Shown: positions 1 to 13,341, numbered from the stretch's first letter. The stretch is DNA of 64,000 bases from Pteria penguin (GCA_035048485.1 CM068583.1:19133341-19197340), one strand, 5' to 3'. The notes: a model not told the origin generated them from the sequence alone. Translations and numbers: made by a program.

Positions 1-166
1 AACCGCGCCTTGGTATCTCGCATTTTACTACAGTCCCAGCAGAAAGACTATTCTTAGCCAACTACTTTGACATCCGAGGCTTCTCGGCTACACAATCTTT
101 GATTTGTGCTGTATCCTGTTTGTAATTATAAGAGTATAGAAATAAATATTTGTATCTTGTTTACAG

Positions 167-499
167 AATCTTCCAGTTTGTCGAGCAGCATTGAATGCAG
201 GTGAACACAAATCTGTCACAGGTGGTCATGTGGTATGGAAAAATGAACATGCTAGGTATGCATATGTTTTGAACATGACTGAGATAGTATTATAGTTATT
301 TTGAAACCTGGATTGTTGACAGTTTAATTGTCATAGAGTGAATTTTTAGAAGAGAAAAATTTTACAGAGGTAGAAAAAGACATATGTATGAAAAAAGATT
401 TCATTGATTTTCAGTGGAGGTGAGGCGGCGGAGTTTGTGAATTCCCATGAGAACACGACACCACAAGCACCAAATCCTGTCTTGCCTCTGATTGGATAG
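167..499 (+). CDS. Last two exons of an unidentified gene (5' part outside window)
   Basis: Two exons join in phase. Exon 167-255 follows a TTTACAG acceptor, reads NLPVCRAALNAGEHK..., and ends at an AG|GTATGC donor in phase 2. Exon 415-499 follows TTTTCAG, supplies the missing base (AGT, Ser), reads GGEAAEFVNSHENTTPQ..., and stops at TAG 497-499. Together they give about 57 C-terminal residues with one cysteine and a Pro/Asn-rich end. A polyadenylation signal follows 82 bases later. I do not recognise the family; the C-x-AA-x-x-AG...GG-x-V spacing is faintly like an LCCL domain, but that is a guess. The rest of the gene lies left of the window. The open frame on the opposite strand over 346-606 is a shadow of the second exon. 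Confidence 0.6.
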
Positions 500-580
500 A
501 TAAACTGTGTAAAAACATTATAAATCTCATATTTTGATAATCTCATTGTAAATATTGTTTCACTCTTTATGGATCTAATT

Positions 581-586
581 AATAAA
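581..586 (+). other. Polyadenylation signal AATAAA
   Basis: AATAAA lies 82 bases past the stop codon of the 167-499 gene, at a normal distance for a 3' end. Confidence 0.5.
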
Positions 587-599
587 ATTATCAAAATAC

Positions 600-2579
600 T
601 GTACATTCATAAAGTGACTTACTGGTCCTAGGATGATGTTTGTCCAAGATGTATAGCATAAAAGGCTATGGGATCTCGGATTCCATATTATACTTACAAA
701 AACTCACACTTATTCCCTGTGAAGCTCGTAAAAAAGTTCCCCGCGGAGGGTTTGACTTTAGTGTTATTATACCCTTTCTCCTGATGTTGTGTGGCTGTGT
801 CACTTTCTGTACATTATTTGTTCACTTTCATGTATAAATGCAGTATTAAATTATATTTGTTTCGTCGGTATTTAAGAGCATTCACCGGCGGATGTGGCTA
901 GCTAAACAGGAAATGCTCCCGGGCGCATGTTCTCACCTCTGAATTTCAGGGGTCCGTGAATGTTCACTGTGGTACATTGTTGTTAGTGCCAGAATAATGC
1001 GACACTAATTACTTTCGTATTTTACATTACAAAAGTTGTAAAAGGACGGGGAAAATTTACAAAAGCATTCTTTCCCTAACATAGAAGACGGAACTAATAA
1101 TAGCAAGAATTTGTAAATTTATAGATTGATGATCGATTCTTTACACAATAATGATTCATACGGCGATACACTGGGCAAAGTCGGCAAAAGAGACGGAACA
1201 AAAAGCTAAAAGAATTCAAAGGCTTGTCCGCCTACATACTGCAGTTACCGTAGTCTACTGGCCTAGACGGTCAGCTGTGATAATGCCAATGTATATTCTT
1301 TTGTATACAAAAATCTATTGACTACGTAGGTGGTATTCATCTTCACAATATTATATATCAAGACAAACCAATGTTCATTGCAGACTGCGAATTCCGGATT
1401 ACATGTAAGAAAGTAAAAGAAGGAATCCAACCCGGAATTTTACCCATTATCTATATTTGAACGATTGCGAATGTTAACCGTCAATGCAAACAATAAAAAG
1501 TTAGGCTCCAAATTAAATTTTTCTGCATCGAAAAGAATATTCGAACCTCCATGACCCCCCCCCCCCCCATTTCTGTCCTGAATCCGCCACTAACAGTATA
1601 GTTAAATAAGGACTCACATACCTAAAAAAAAAGGTATTATATCATATCCTTGGGTAATTGATTTCTAAATCAATATTCACAATCAAACTTTATAATTTTC
1701 TTCCCATACAAGGCCAAATTGATATTCTTGATACATCATTGAAGTATTGATCTCTGTAACATCTGTTGGCACAGCATGTAGATAGTTCATATTGGGACGG
1801 GAAGCAGACAGGTAGGTTGCTGTTATTTTGTATATATGTAAGTATATTGTTTACACTTCATGCAGTAAGAAATATACCAAACTTTTGACAATTTAAAGTA
1901 GCATGAAATATATAAATCTACAAATATCGACAAGGGCTTTTTTCATATTTTTTGTTCCATTTTCCCTTTTTAATTCTCCTATATGATGATGATCTGAGTT
2001 TAGTGGATGAGGAAACCGAAAAACAAAGGGATAGAATATTGATCTTCATGTCAACAGACAGGAGTATACCGATTTATAATGCCAGTTGGGAACACTGATT
2101 TAACCTCCATAAGATTTCAATCTATTGTGTAGATGGTTAGAGCCCGTGACCTTCCAAATACGAGCCCTTCCCTCTAACCACCCAACCACGAAGGACTCTC
2201 GATAGAAAAATATCTTGTAGAACACTTTTTTTGTAGAGAACAATCAGTAACATTGTCTAATGTAAGTATCAATTTACAAGCAAAGTTTTGATATTTTGTT
2301 GAAATTTAGAAGCGGTGTCATTTGCACCAATACACCTATGTACCCATACATTTGTTTGGCTATTGACATTACCCACTTGGTTTACAATTCGTTAGACTGT
2401 ATGATTACTGTTAGACTATAACCCATTAGTTCAAAATTCGTTTGGCTGTAGGATCCCTGATGCTGATCTGTTGTCGGAAACATACATTTTGTAAATGACG
2501 CACTGATCTCCTGAGATGTCTTTACATCGATTTACTGCATTGGTTGGTTTGTTTATTTTTATATGACACATCTCGATAA
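600..2579. other. Intergenic stretch, no gene seen
   Basis: No exon with paired splice sites and phase could be supported. About 745-840 resembles 23795-23870 (both carry TGTGTGGCTGTG followed by CACTTTCT), so it is a dispersed repeat fragment. A poly-C run sits near 1554-1568. A lone good donor (ACAG|GTAGGT near 1810) follows a short open stretch but has no partner I could match. Confidence 0.5.
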
Positions 2580-3360
2580 CCTAGTGATATTTCATTAAAC
2601 GATAGCCCTGAGTTTGAAAACTATATTACTGACATTATCCACCTTAATTTCAATTAAACAAAGCCAATACTTCTGATAAGGACACACCTTTCCTGGACTG
2701 AAATACTGAAGTTAAAAACAATATCCCTACAAACATATATGATAAACGTGACGCCTTTGAATTTCCCTTATTTAGATGGTGATAGCCCTAGACTCCCATC
2801 ATATGGTATTTATATTAATCAATTGGTTCAGTTTGCTAAAGCTGGTACTAACATTATGGAATATTAACGTTAAAAATATTCAAATCATTTTCAAAGTTCT
2901 GACTCAGGATTATAGATATGATAAACTTCGAAAACTTTTGGTAAATTTTATAAATCTTACTCGGACATTTTATCTAAATTCGGAAATGTGTCTTTTCAAC
3001 AATACGTATCCAGCGGTATTTTTCATCCCAAGTTCTACGATGATCTAGTTTACAAACTAAGGTTCCGATAATTTCATATCGACGGGTATTAAAATAATTA
3101 AAAGTCTTCGACATTGACAGTATGACCGCGATATCATCACTAAGACCATAGGTCTTGAATTGGGTCCTTCTACAGCCCTATACAGACTTTTCGTTGAGCG
3201 TTGCACGCTGACTAAAGGGGTGGTGGGGACTCCATGACTGGTCTTGTCAAAATGTCCTGAACCTCGTCCCTTCTGACTGTTAATCAGGATTCCTACAGAT
3301 CAAGGATCTGGGCTCGTTAACAGACGGACAGAACACGTTTTGCATATTTTTGATACTACC
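2580..3360 (+). pseudogene. Decayed reverse-transcriptase retroelement, copy 1
   Basis: Broken frames across this stretch match the intact open frame at 26444-26911: blocks such as FPYLDGD..RLPSYGIYI, QLV.FA.A, the KLRK-like region, and FQQYVS.GIFHPKFY-DLVYKL. Stops and frameshifts interrupt it many times (for example, TAA at about 2864 and several near 2905-2925). The upstream DSPEFENYITDI block matches the sequence just after the YLDD motif in the other copies. The trailing sequence (GCGTTGCACGCTGACTAA near 3200) is also shared. The copy is non-functional, and the parental family appears Penelope-like. Confidence 0.65.
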
Positions 3361-4438
3361 GGTACAATTAAACTAAAGATATCAAGGTTAACAACTTTAA
3401 TATGAAATGCATATATTTGGTGTTGTGGGCTTTACACAAAATTGACAATTTATATATATCAAGTTCATATTTTCGAAATGTTTTTGGTATTTACATTACT
3501 CATATGGTGAACCTTGAGCTGTTCAAATCATGAATTTCTATCTTTCTATCTGACACTTTCAAAAAGAGCAAATAAGCCTTTTGACAGGTGTGCTCGACTC
3601 TAGATAATGTTTGAGACACTTGTATTAACAAAGGACCTAACGGATACCCGTTTTCTAAGGACTTAAGGAAGAAAAGGCATCTTTTTATATTTAGTTGTCT
3701 TCAGAAAATGTATTTGGCAGAAGGTCAAACATGCCTAGCAAGCATGTCAATTTCTTAACATATAATTGAAACATTACTGTGCTTCTTATAAAACAAGTAT
3801 AAGTTGATTGCTCATTAGACATATCGTATATACTTGTTCATATAATGTAAATTAGGAATGGGATATCCACTCCAAATGATAATCCAGTTGTTTTCGTTAG
3901 ATAGATCCATTCCTTATCAATAAGTTATGATAGGGTGACATTTTGGAAGTTCCTTCTTTCTCAATTCGGGCTTATTCACCATTATCCTGTATGACAAATA
4001 CGCTTACCTGGCAGATCAATGTAAAGATGATGGATAAATCCAAACCATAAGTCTGAAAATCATGAAACCAGAGGACATACAAAATCAGTGAAAATGAAAA
4101 CCAAGTGGAAAATAACAAAATATGTCTAATTGAAGAGCATATGTGAACCCCCTATGATGGAGTTCGATCAGGTGCCCGGGGAGAGTGAGCATCATGTGTT
4201 GTTCCACCATACATCTTATAATAAGTTATTCAAAACATTTTTGAAAAAAAAACAACAAAACAAGCAAACAAACAAACGAAAACAAAAACCAGTCGTAGCA
4301 TTTTAATTCCAATGTCTGTTTTTCAGTAATGCAAATGGTTATGTCAAGATGATATGGATCCAGAAAAAGCATATTGGGTAGAACCGTAAGTAAATTATAC
4401 AAAGAATTACATATATTGTATATGAAACATATGGTGAA
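3361..4438. other. Intergenic; dispersed repeat at about 4015-4200
   Basis: No gene was recognised. The segment at about 4015-4200 (AAGATGATGGATAAATCC ... GAAAACCAAGTGGAAAATAA ... GAAGAGCATATGTGAACCCC) recurs at 8228-8390 and, inverted, near 13980-14060, so it belongs to an interspersed repeat family. The rest is AT-rich and unremarkable. Confidence 0.5.
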
Positions 4439-6223
4439 GACTATGCAATATATATCACCGGGGTGGGACCAGTGCAAAATGTGATGGGACATACACTTTT
4501 TATGACCATACAACATGGGACAAAGAGATTTTTCACAGAGATTCTGCATGGGATAACTACTTTTTTTACAACAATGCACTGATTTTTAGCTCACCTGAGC
4601 CAAAGGCTCAAGAGAGCTATAGTCATAGTGTGTCGTCCGTCTGCCGTTAACTTTTTCACATTTTTTTCTCTGGAACTGCATTGCAGATTTGGATCAAACT
4701 TTGTATAAATGATGTACTCAAGGTCCCCTACTAAAATTGTGATTGGGGTTAAGATCTGTCAAATAGAAATTTAGGTTTTTATGTTTTTGACGTGTTTCTG
4801 GACTTAGTAATTTCAATGCAGAAAAGTGTCTTGTTTTTCAGTTAATTGATATTGATGATTTCTTAATGACTATTTTAATCATAATTATGGTTAGTAATAT
4901 TATTGTGAAAGAATTTTGTTAATATTTCAATTTTCGGATTTTTTATGAATTTTTTAAGACTTCGAAAAAAAGGGGGGGGGGGGTTGGCCATTTTTCACAT
5001 TTTCACATTTTTCTGCAAAACTGTTGGAAGGATTTTAATAAATCTTGATAGAAATAAATCACTTATGATTCCCTTAAAATTCTTTTGTTTTCATCCAAAC
5101 CTCTTTACAGGTGTCGCCACCATAGTCAAAAGTATGTACAAAAGAGTGCCCTTCTTTGACAATATTCTTCTTCATACTGGCTGTATAAAGAGACATGCAG
5201 AATGCATAGAAATGATCTAGAGGGAAGAGTGAAGATGTATTGTCATTTTGGTTCCCTTCCAAAATCAAATTATAGAATTTTTTTCAACATTTGTTTGGAC
5301 TAGGTGATTTTAATGCAGAAAAGTGTCATATTTCCTAGTTTATTGATAATGATGGTTTCTTATGGACTATTATGATCATAATTATCGTAAGGAATGTTAC
5401 TTTGAAAGAATTTTGTCAATATCTCAATTTTTGGATTTTCTGTGAAATTTTTAAGACTTCCAAATGAGGGTGTATTGGGACAATTCTTCACATTTTCAGC
5501 TTCTGCTGTTATACCACATGAAAGATTTTAATGAAACATGGTATACATGAAGTACTATATGTCCTCTATCAATTTTGTATATTTCATCCAAACTGGTCAA
5601 CAGATAATGCCACCATGTCTAACGAAATAGGTCTCACAATGGTACATATAATACTGGGTAATTAAAATATAGAGAGTAGCGGTTCAAATTCAGCTGTGGT
5701 CAATATTTTTTTCATTTCCTTACACATCTAAATGAGATTTTAGATGTTTCTTAACACTCAACATATGAAATTAGGATCTGGACAATATTTGAAACAATTG
5801 TGTGATAGAAAAAGGCATAGGAAGTATGGCCAGGGGTCACACTTTCACATATGACATAGTAATGCATGCTTCGTTTTCTTAGTATCATTTTTATGCTTCT
5901 GAGTAAATGATATTTAATGTATTTTCACAATTTATAAATTACACAGTGCTTTAGGAAAAGTAATTTACTTAAGAATATTTCAAATACACATACATGTACA
6001 AACATTTTATATTGTGTGTTAACTGATAATATATTTATACATACATGAACATTAAAACTATACCAAACAATGTGATTTGTGATGGGACATGTACTTTTTT
6101 CGCTTAAAATTGATATGGGACAATTACTTTTTTTTGAAAGAAGTATGCATGGGACACATACATTTTTTTAAATCAAATTTCCAAATGCACCGGTCCCACC
6201 CCGGTGATAAATATTGCATGGTC
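4439..6223. mobile_element. 1.8-kb non-autonomous DNA element with terminal inverted repeats
   Basis: The left end (4439-4476, GACTATGCAATATATATCAC...) is the inverse complement of the right end (6187-6223), with about four mismatches over about 38 bases, including a shared CACCGGGGTGGGACC core. Inside, 4586-4625 holds a small hairpin (AGCTCACCTGAGCC/GGCTCAAGAGAGCT) of the kind widely dispersed in bivalves. A block at about 4800-4975 is repeated at about 5296-5470 (both contain TTTCAATGCAGAAAAGTGTC or a close variant, then GAAAGAATTTTGT). No transposase frame is visible, and no clean target duplication could be assigned. The open frames at 4226-4579 and 4945-5220 are incidental. Confidence 0.6.
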
Positions 6224-6326
6224 CTTAATATATGCATTATCTAAAGATAATAACTGAATCTTAAAAATAAGCATCACGTTTTAGATTTGATTGATTCTTA
6301 GCTTCTACAATATTTTTCTCCGACAG

Positions 6327-6795
6327 CTGGCAGACAGACGGAATGCTGGACCTTATTATGGTATTTGTAGCCATAGGAGCATGTGTACTATTGTTGTTTC
6401 TAATTTGGAAGTGCTGCACACAAGACAACGCAGATGAAGATGTACCACCACCACAAAATTTAGTCCCTATTACACCTGTATATGCGCATGAATTGGAGCC
6501 AGGACTAGTTGTTCTACAGAGTCAGGATGGAAGTTATTTTCGAATCTTGCAGGAATACGACTCAGCTAAATTTAAAAACAGGAAGTTGTCTCAAAACAAT
6601 GTGGATTGTTCGGGTGCACGTAATACCTGTACAACAAGTCCTCTACAGAGCGCGACGGTACTCCAATATATCCCACAATACACCAGGCCACATTTCCAAA
6701 CGAGACCCTCTGCACCGCCATCTGCACCTTCTGAGAATCTTATAGACATTGAATTGAATGAGCAACCTCCCCCGTATACAAGACATTCACGTTAA
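6327..6795 (+). CDS. Last exon of a single-pass membrane protein with PPPY tail
   Basis: The acceptor TTTTTCTCCGACAG precedes 6327; the exon completes a phase-2 codon with one base, then reads WQTDGMLDLIMVF... to TAA at 6793. Alternatively ATG 6343 could start a 150-residue protein. Residues 1-26 of that frame form one hydrophobic segment (VFVAIGACVLLLFLIW) followed by KCC, a likely palmitoylation and stop-transfer site. The remaining ~125 residues are hydrophilic and Pro-rich, ending in EQPPPYTRHSR; the PPxY motif is the standard ligand of WW domains (Nedd4-type ligases, YAP-type proteins). TM plus Pro-rich PPxY tail recalls Shisa- or VOPP1-like adaptors, but the Cys-rich ectodomain exon that would prove this was not found; it may lie upstream of the 4439-6223 insertion. 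Family assignment is open. Confidence 0.6.
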
Positions 6796-9700
6796 AAATG
6801 ATTGCTGACTTCACAATTTGTTATTTATTTATACTGAGATGAAGATTTCTCAATTACTAGTGTAAAACTTTAGAATTTACCATGACTTTGTATGCAAACA
6901 TAATCACGAAAAAAAAAACACGTAATTTACTTATGTGTGTTTTTATCTTATTGTTTTACGTTAAACACTAGCAATGCAAAATCATTTGTCAAAACTCTTC
7001 AATGTTCTTTTTCTTCAATTTGAAAGATGAGATGTTCTTGTTCATATTATATTATTAACTGTATAAAATAATTCGTGGATATGTTGTCCATTGTGTTGTC
7101 TTACCCGAAGTATATATTTTCATGCTTATATCATATCCTTAAGGTTAAATATTAGAGTTCACTCTCTATTTTACACTCATATCTTAAAGTATCGTATGCA
7201 GCAGGTGTGGTTAACCAATAGAAAATGCTGATTAATTCCAGGTGCCTTATCTCATCATTAGTTGATAAACGATTTTGTGACTATGTTCCTACTATTTCTT
7301 TGCCAAGCATGAGTGTCGTTTTGACAGCCCTGAGATTTTACGATGACTTTTGAAAATGAAGTGTTAGGCCAGTTTATGTTTCTTTTGGAAGAACTACTTT
7401 GCGTGACTAGAAGTAATCGTGTTATGAAACAATGTAAACACAGTTTTTAGTTACTGGGAAAGATTTCTCAGGGACGACAAAAATATTCAATTACGTAATA
7501 TGAAGAATTCATATTAAGTATTTAAATAAACCTAAAAACCCCTAAGATTTTCGATACCACTCTGTACATATTTTTCATTTGCGGAGCTTACATTAGAACG
7601 AAAGAATGTTATCGCGAAATTTACATAACACAAATAGAATCAAATTGGTAATTGGTAAATTGATTTTTAAATCTCTTACAAAGTATTATATGGTTGCTAT
7701 GGACTCTAGAAAGATTATCATTTTAGTATACCAATGGAGTGACGTTTGTTACTTTAATTGACCACCCTAAGTCGGTATCGTAACTGCAGCACAATCGAAT
7801 ATTTAAATGTCGTTTTTCCGTGTATATTTTACTATTATACTGTTTTGTGTGTATGTCATACTGTGGGACCTATTTACTACAGATGGCGGAAACAGTGGCA
7901 TCTTCTTTCAAAACTTTGTACGCAATAAACACCTTTCGTTTGAACAGAAAATGCTAAAACAAAATGTTTAAATCATTAAAATTATTGTCAACAAGGTACC
8001 GCAGTGCAAATTCCTGCCCTCCTTAAAACAGAAATAAAAGTGTGGACCTTTTTTTTTTCTTTTGCGTATGTATGGATGACGTACTATTCATTTTGTGTTT
8101 GGAATATTTGTGAGTTTTACTAGCAAGTAAAACCATGCATACTTATAAACTGGTAAAAAATTCTGCTTGTTACCACTAATGCCTCAATCATTAACTTGAA
8201 AGACTTGGAAGTAAAAGGTACATGTATTTCTATGTAAAGATGATGGATATCTCCAAGCCATAAATCTGAAAAATGAAATGACTACTGAAATGAAAACCAA
8301 GTGGAAAATAACATGTCACTTGAAGAGCATATGTGAACCCCTATGATGGAGTGAGATCAGGTGTCCGGGGAGATTGATCATCTCCTGCTTTCTAGCAAAA
8401 CCCGTCACATTTACCCAGTAGAAAGAGTCAAACCGTGTAAATTCCATATATATTTACATATGGAGAAGTCAAAGTAGGTAACCTTTTAGTATAGAAGGTG
8501 TCAAATCTGTGCAAAATGATCGGAATTGGTCTCAGTCCAGAATATCATTTAAAAGTCTGGATAACGAGATATCATATGGAGTAATAAGAGTCTCGTAATG
8601 ACAATAGAACTTCTTCAGTGACGTTGATAGTCTGACACATATATAACCCTGGTTGAGCAGCTTATCTGAAATTTTTACGGTACAATGTAATATCATTATT
8701 GTTACAATTAAAAATCATCACAAAATATCTCTCTCACAGAAAGATAATGATCCTGGCTATAAACAAAAGATTACTGGGACATTCAAGATATAGTGCTAAG
8801 ATACCGAGTGGAGCATCCATAATACTGGACAAAATAGAGACATAGCTTATCACGGACCCCTGGAAGAACTCGTCTAATGATAATGAGTTGTATCAAATTT
8901 AGTTGTGTTGATGGAACGAGTAAGCGATTCAAAACAAAACAAAGCAAAAAATACAAAACAACCCCCCCCCCCAAAAAAAAATAAAAAAATAAAAAAAAAA
9001 AACCCAAACAAACAAACGATACAATACAAAGATAAATTAAAATAGAAAATAAAATAGGATTCGAAAACCCGTTATGCATACTTGTGTCCGCAGAATATAA
9101 AATGTGGCTGTAAAATTCACGCTATTAATATTGGTAATAAGTGAGATTTACTGCATCATGGGTGCTTTCTTTATACATATATCTATATGAAATTTAGACC
9201 TATGTAACGGACCCATCCAAGTTTAACGTAGCACTGGACCTTTACTGTTTACGGAATTTGTTTGACTGTAAGCCGCTTCGGTGTGAATAGTTTCAATAGA
9301 TAGCTTGCCGGCTTATTTTGTTAACGGCAACTGGTTGGTCATTATTCCGTTGTCCACCTCGTCCGAGGTTTTGAAACAGCAGCAGATTTCTCTTTGTCAA
9401 TATATATGTGTGTTAAAATGTGATTGACAGCTAATTGCTGGGAAACCGTTGAACCAGAATAAAAAAAAATATGAATTACTCAGCAGTCTGGTGAAAGTCA
9501 CCAGACACATGCAGATTGAACAAGGAGATAAATAGACATAAATAAGATTTATATTGCAGCTGCGATACCGACTTAGGAAGGGCAACTGAAGTGACAATCT
9601 TCACTTATCTGTTGTGGTTAAAAAGTTTACGTGCCAACTTTTCTAATCGCCGCAAAAGGAGTACAATCAAAAGACACACGTGCAGAAATGCAATGTATAT

Positions 9701-11981
9701 TAATAATTCTTTTTGTAGAGTTCAAAGGCCAGCAGGCCACCGAATTTGAGAGGTCATACATTTGTATACACGAAAAACATTATACACTAAAATTTTAGTA
9801 ATAGATATATAAAGTGGCATCAATGTGAGCTCGGCCCTCCTTTAAGGGAGCGAAGGTCTCTTATCTTTGTATGTAAAGTACTAATTTACAGTAGCTGCAC
9901 TGGTGATCATCCAATTTGTGCTAGAGCAAATTTGAACTTGGACTGGACATACATAAAACTTTTTAAAGAATTCCTGCATATATCTATTTGAATTTATTAA
10001 AATAATTGAGAGATTCGAATCTATGCTTGTCTGTTTTGAAGGAAACAATTTTCATCCTCGTAAAATGAAATTTAAAAACAAAGAGAACAACTAATTCAAA
10101 CAATTAAATGATTAAGGAATCTGGTCCGAGACTGGAAAATTATATCATGAAAAAGATAAATTACGACAATATCTTATTTTTCCTGTATTGCATAAATTAT
10201 AAACTTTGTGAAAATTGCACAATTTAAAACTAAAATCCCTCAATGTTTTAGAATAAAGGTAATTTGGTCGAATTGAATTCGGTTGGTTTCAATTCTCCAA
10301 ACAATCATGGGCGTGCGCGGATATTCACTATAGAACACAACAACAACGGCGCACATGGGGGAATACGAGCACGAGAAAAAGCACAAGTGCGGTAGAAAAA
10401 ACTATACACAGACTCGGAGGCCAAAAAAAAAAAAAAAGAAATGTGGAATGTTAAAATCGGATCAACCTCGAGTTCCATTGTCACATGATTTCCCTTTAAC
10501 CGTCCTCATCAATATTCAAAGAGTTGACGTGGTAATGTTGCAAATTTAAAATGGGCATATCTCATTAACGACATCGACTTTGGTAACGATACTTTTTATA
10601 CATCTTAAATAATATACATGTACTAACAATCGATTTCCGTTTAAGAAATCCGTTTACATTTTTCATACTTCAGGACCAGACTCCTTAAGGCATGATTAGT
10701 GCAAAAGAAGTTCTTTGAAACTGCATGTTTCCTTATGCCTTAAATGATATACTAGCTTATAATTTAATCAAGGCAAGTGATTGGTGTTTCTGATCAAAAC
10801 ATTTGATTTAGTTTTAAATGCTGAACAGTTTGGTGAGTATAGAAGTATTTTTACCAAAGCGAACGCACAACAAACTATGTTATATCTGTCTCTACTATCT
10901 TCGCCTCATATTCGTTCGCCAGAAAATTTAATTATTTTCATATTTCTATATCTATCTCCAAGACACCTATGTATTGAATTAAGAGACATTTTATCGTAAG
11001 TCTTGATACCGAATCCGATAGAATTCTAGATAAATGTATAATTATATACAAGTTAATATGGAAATTTATATGTACTAGAAACATTACTTCATTAATCTTC
11101 TCAATGCCATGAAAGAAATTCCTTTTTTTCATAAAATGGGAGTTTACTCTCTGATTCAACGTAACTGCAGTACACTCGACTTCAAAACAGTATAATATCA
11201 AAGTTAACAATTTCATATACATAGTTATAGTGAATATCTCTTAAAAATGTCGTTTTAAATTGAATATAATGAATGGGGATTTGATGATACACATTCATTT
11301 TTCGAAAATAACTGACATGGTTAATACATTCTTTTGAAATAGTATTCTTTTCTCGTAACGCGAATTTAAAATTATCATAACATTTAAAAACAAAACAAAA
11401 CAAAAACAACAACAATAACAATATCCCCCTGCCCTCCCCCCTTTCCCATCATAAAAAGAAAGAAAGAAAGAGCAAGACCAATCAAACAAATTAAAAATCC
11501 TTAGTTGTCAGTGGAATTTAATGGCATTTCTTGGCCAATACACTGTAAGTGAGAAATATGACAGGAGTACATGAAGTTATCAACCGAAGGTCAAGCAGAG
11601 AGGAAATTAGGACTGATCTTTATACGTATTTAATTCAACACGTTCTACCATACGGCATTTGCGGTGTAGAGTTGATTTGTACATTCATACGGTGAGGTTA
11701 CTGGACAGTAGTATAACTTTCTACGCACTTTCAAAGGTTAAAATTAAGTATCATATTAGTGGCATATGCGAACGTTTATGGCTGGCAATAGAAAATTTAG
11801 GAATATGAATGGTCATAATTAAACAGGTGTATTTTCACGAAATATTCCTGTCACTTGTCACATAAAACTACTCAGTTAGATGGCTTAATAGGTACGATAC
11901 CAATTTTGAGCCGGGACCATTATTGCAAACTTTTTTGTGTGATTTAATAAACAATATAATCTTACAATTATTGGACTTGCT
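6796..11981. other. Intergenic 5.2 kb, repeats only
   Basis: I found no exon I can support. A second copy of the 4015-4200 repeat lies at 8228-8390. The sequence at 7748-7800 (CCTAAGTCGGTATCGTAA) and, inverted, at 9550-9660 matches the 3' tail of the retroelement family in this window. C- and A-rich runs fill 8960-9010. Remaining open frames are short, AT-driven and lack splice support. Confidence 0.5.
9550..9665 (-). repeat. Retroelement 3'-tail fragment, inverted
   Basis: GCGATACCGACTTAGGA and the following bases are the inverse complement of the tail at 27180-27310 (CCTAAGTCGGTATCG). No RT coding sequence is attached. Confidence 0.5.
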
Positions 11982-12870
11982 ATGAAATTTGTAATACCAT
12001 CACGTTTGTGTTGGTCAATATTTATATGCAATTTAACCGTAAGATATATAGACAAAAAGTGGGAATTCCTGTGGAATTTACATTTCCCAATTCGATTTGC
12101 TAAAGCCTGTACTGAGGTTTTTGATTTTCATATACTAATTACTTCTAAACTTTTGACTCAGGGTTACAAATACCATAAATTCAGAAAAACTTTCGAAAAA
12201 TTCTGCAGAACTTGTTTAGAGCATTTATCAAAATTTGAAAATACTACTTTTCAAAATTATGTATCCAACGGAATCTTCCATCCATATTTCTACGGTGATC
12301 TTGTGTATAAACATAGAAGATGAAACGCTCCGATGAGCTTCATCAGGTTTTAAAAGTCAAACACCTTTGCCAACGCCAATACGTCCTTAAGATCATCGCT
12401 AAGGTAATAAGTCTACAGCCGTTTACAGATTTGGTCTGTAGCGTTGTGCTCTCACTCACAGACCGCTTGGGACTCTATGACGGGCCTTGTCTAAACCTCC
12501 TCAGAGGAGATAAGGTCCAGAGCCTTGTCCCCACTGACTGTTATCAGGACTCCGATGGAACTAAGATCTCAGCTTGCATTCAGAAGAGCAGAGCACGGTA
12601 GGATCAAATTGACGTCCCTTTTATATATCCATGGTAATTCGTTATCCATGATACATTTCTTGTGTTTCTTCTAAATGCTTTTATGCTCAGGAGCTCTCGA
12701 AATGGATAACCTGTTAGTCTTAGATCTATATATGAGGAGTATTATATGTATATATAATATGTTTTTCCTTTAATTGTTCTTCCGTTCTGGTGAGTGGGAA
12801 GGTGGGCCCCGAAAACTACACCAATTGAATAGGAAGCATTATTTCAATTGACCGTCTCTTAAGTCCTTGC
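11982..12870 (+). pseudogene. Retroelement copy 2, 3' half plus tail
   Basis: The frame from about 12090 to 12320 reads ...FAKACTEVFDFHILITSKLLTQGYKYHKFRKTFEKF..., then FQNYVSNGIFHPYFYGDLVY, colinear with the copy at 26444-26911. The frame then breaks; 12320-12601 is the shifted remainder (CSVVLS, then the LLRGDK region). The tail GTGAGTGGGAAGGTGGGCCC at about 12790 and the partial AATTGACCGTC block follow, as in other copies. The RT palm half is missing, so it is 5'-truncated and dead. Confidence 0.65.
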
Positions 12871-13330
12871 CTCAACAGCATTACAATTATTTGGTATTTG
12901 GGTTTTTTATATGATGTGAATCTGTCTTTATTTTCTATTGTCTGTGATGACTTTTGTCATATGGCTGAGTCAGATGTCTTTATGCTTTCTTTTTTATATT
13001 AATCACGATCTTAGTCCCCCTTTAGTTTTATTACGGGGTTGCTGTTTGAATACTGAACTGCCATGAGACAAAATCAGGATATACAAGTCAAGGGGAGAAA
13101 CAATGCATGGAGTGAAGTGTATTTTCTTTACATAATCTTTGGGTCAAACAGTTTATGTATACCTTTTATACACTGTATAATTGTCTACAATAGCCATATA
13201 AATTATCCGATAAGCGGTAAACTCCTACCTTACCATATGACCTGGCCTGTCATAATCAAGGTCAAAGATAACTGATCAACCATTCAAAGATTTGGTGAAG
13301 TGCTTGTTAATTTCCTATACATTATTACAG
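12871..13330. other. Upstream flank of the LU-LU-Ig gene
   Basis: No gene was recognised. A promoter and a 5' untranslated exon for the next gene should lie here or further left, because its first coding exon begins at a splice acceptor (ATTATTACAG). I see no convincing TATA box or CpG-rich start. Confidence 0.35.
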
Positions 13331-13341
13331 ACGGCGTGAAT

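Noticed and set aside
1760..1812. Possible short exon ending in ACAG|GTAGGT
   Set aside because: No convincing acceptor and no partner exon in a compatible phase.
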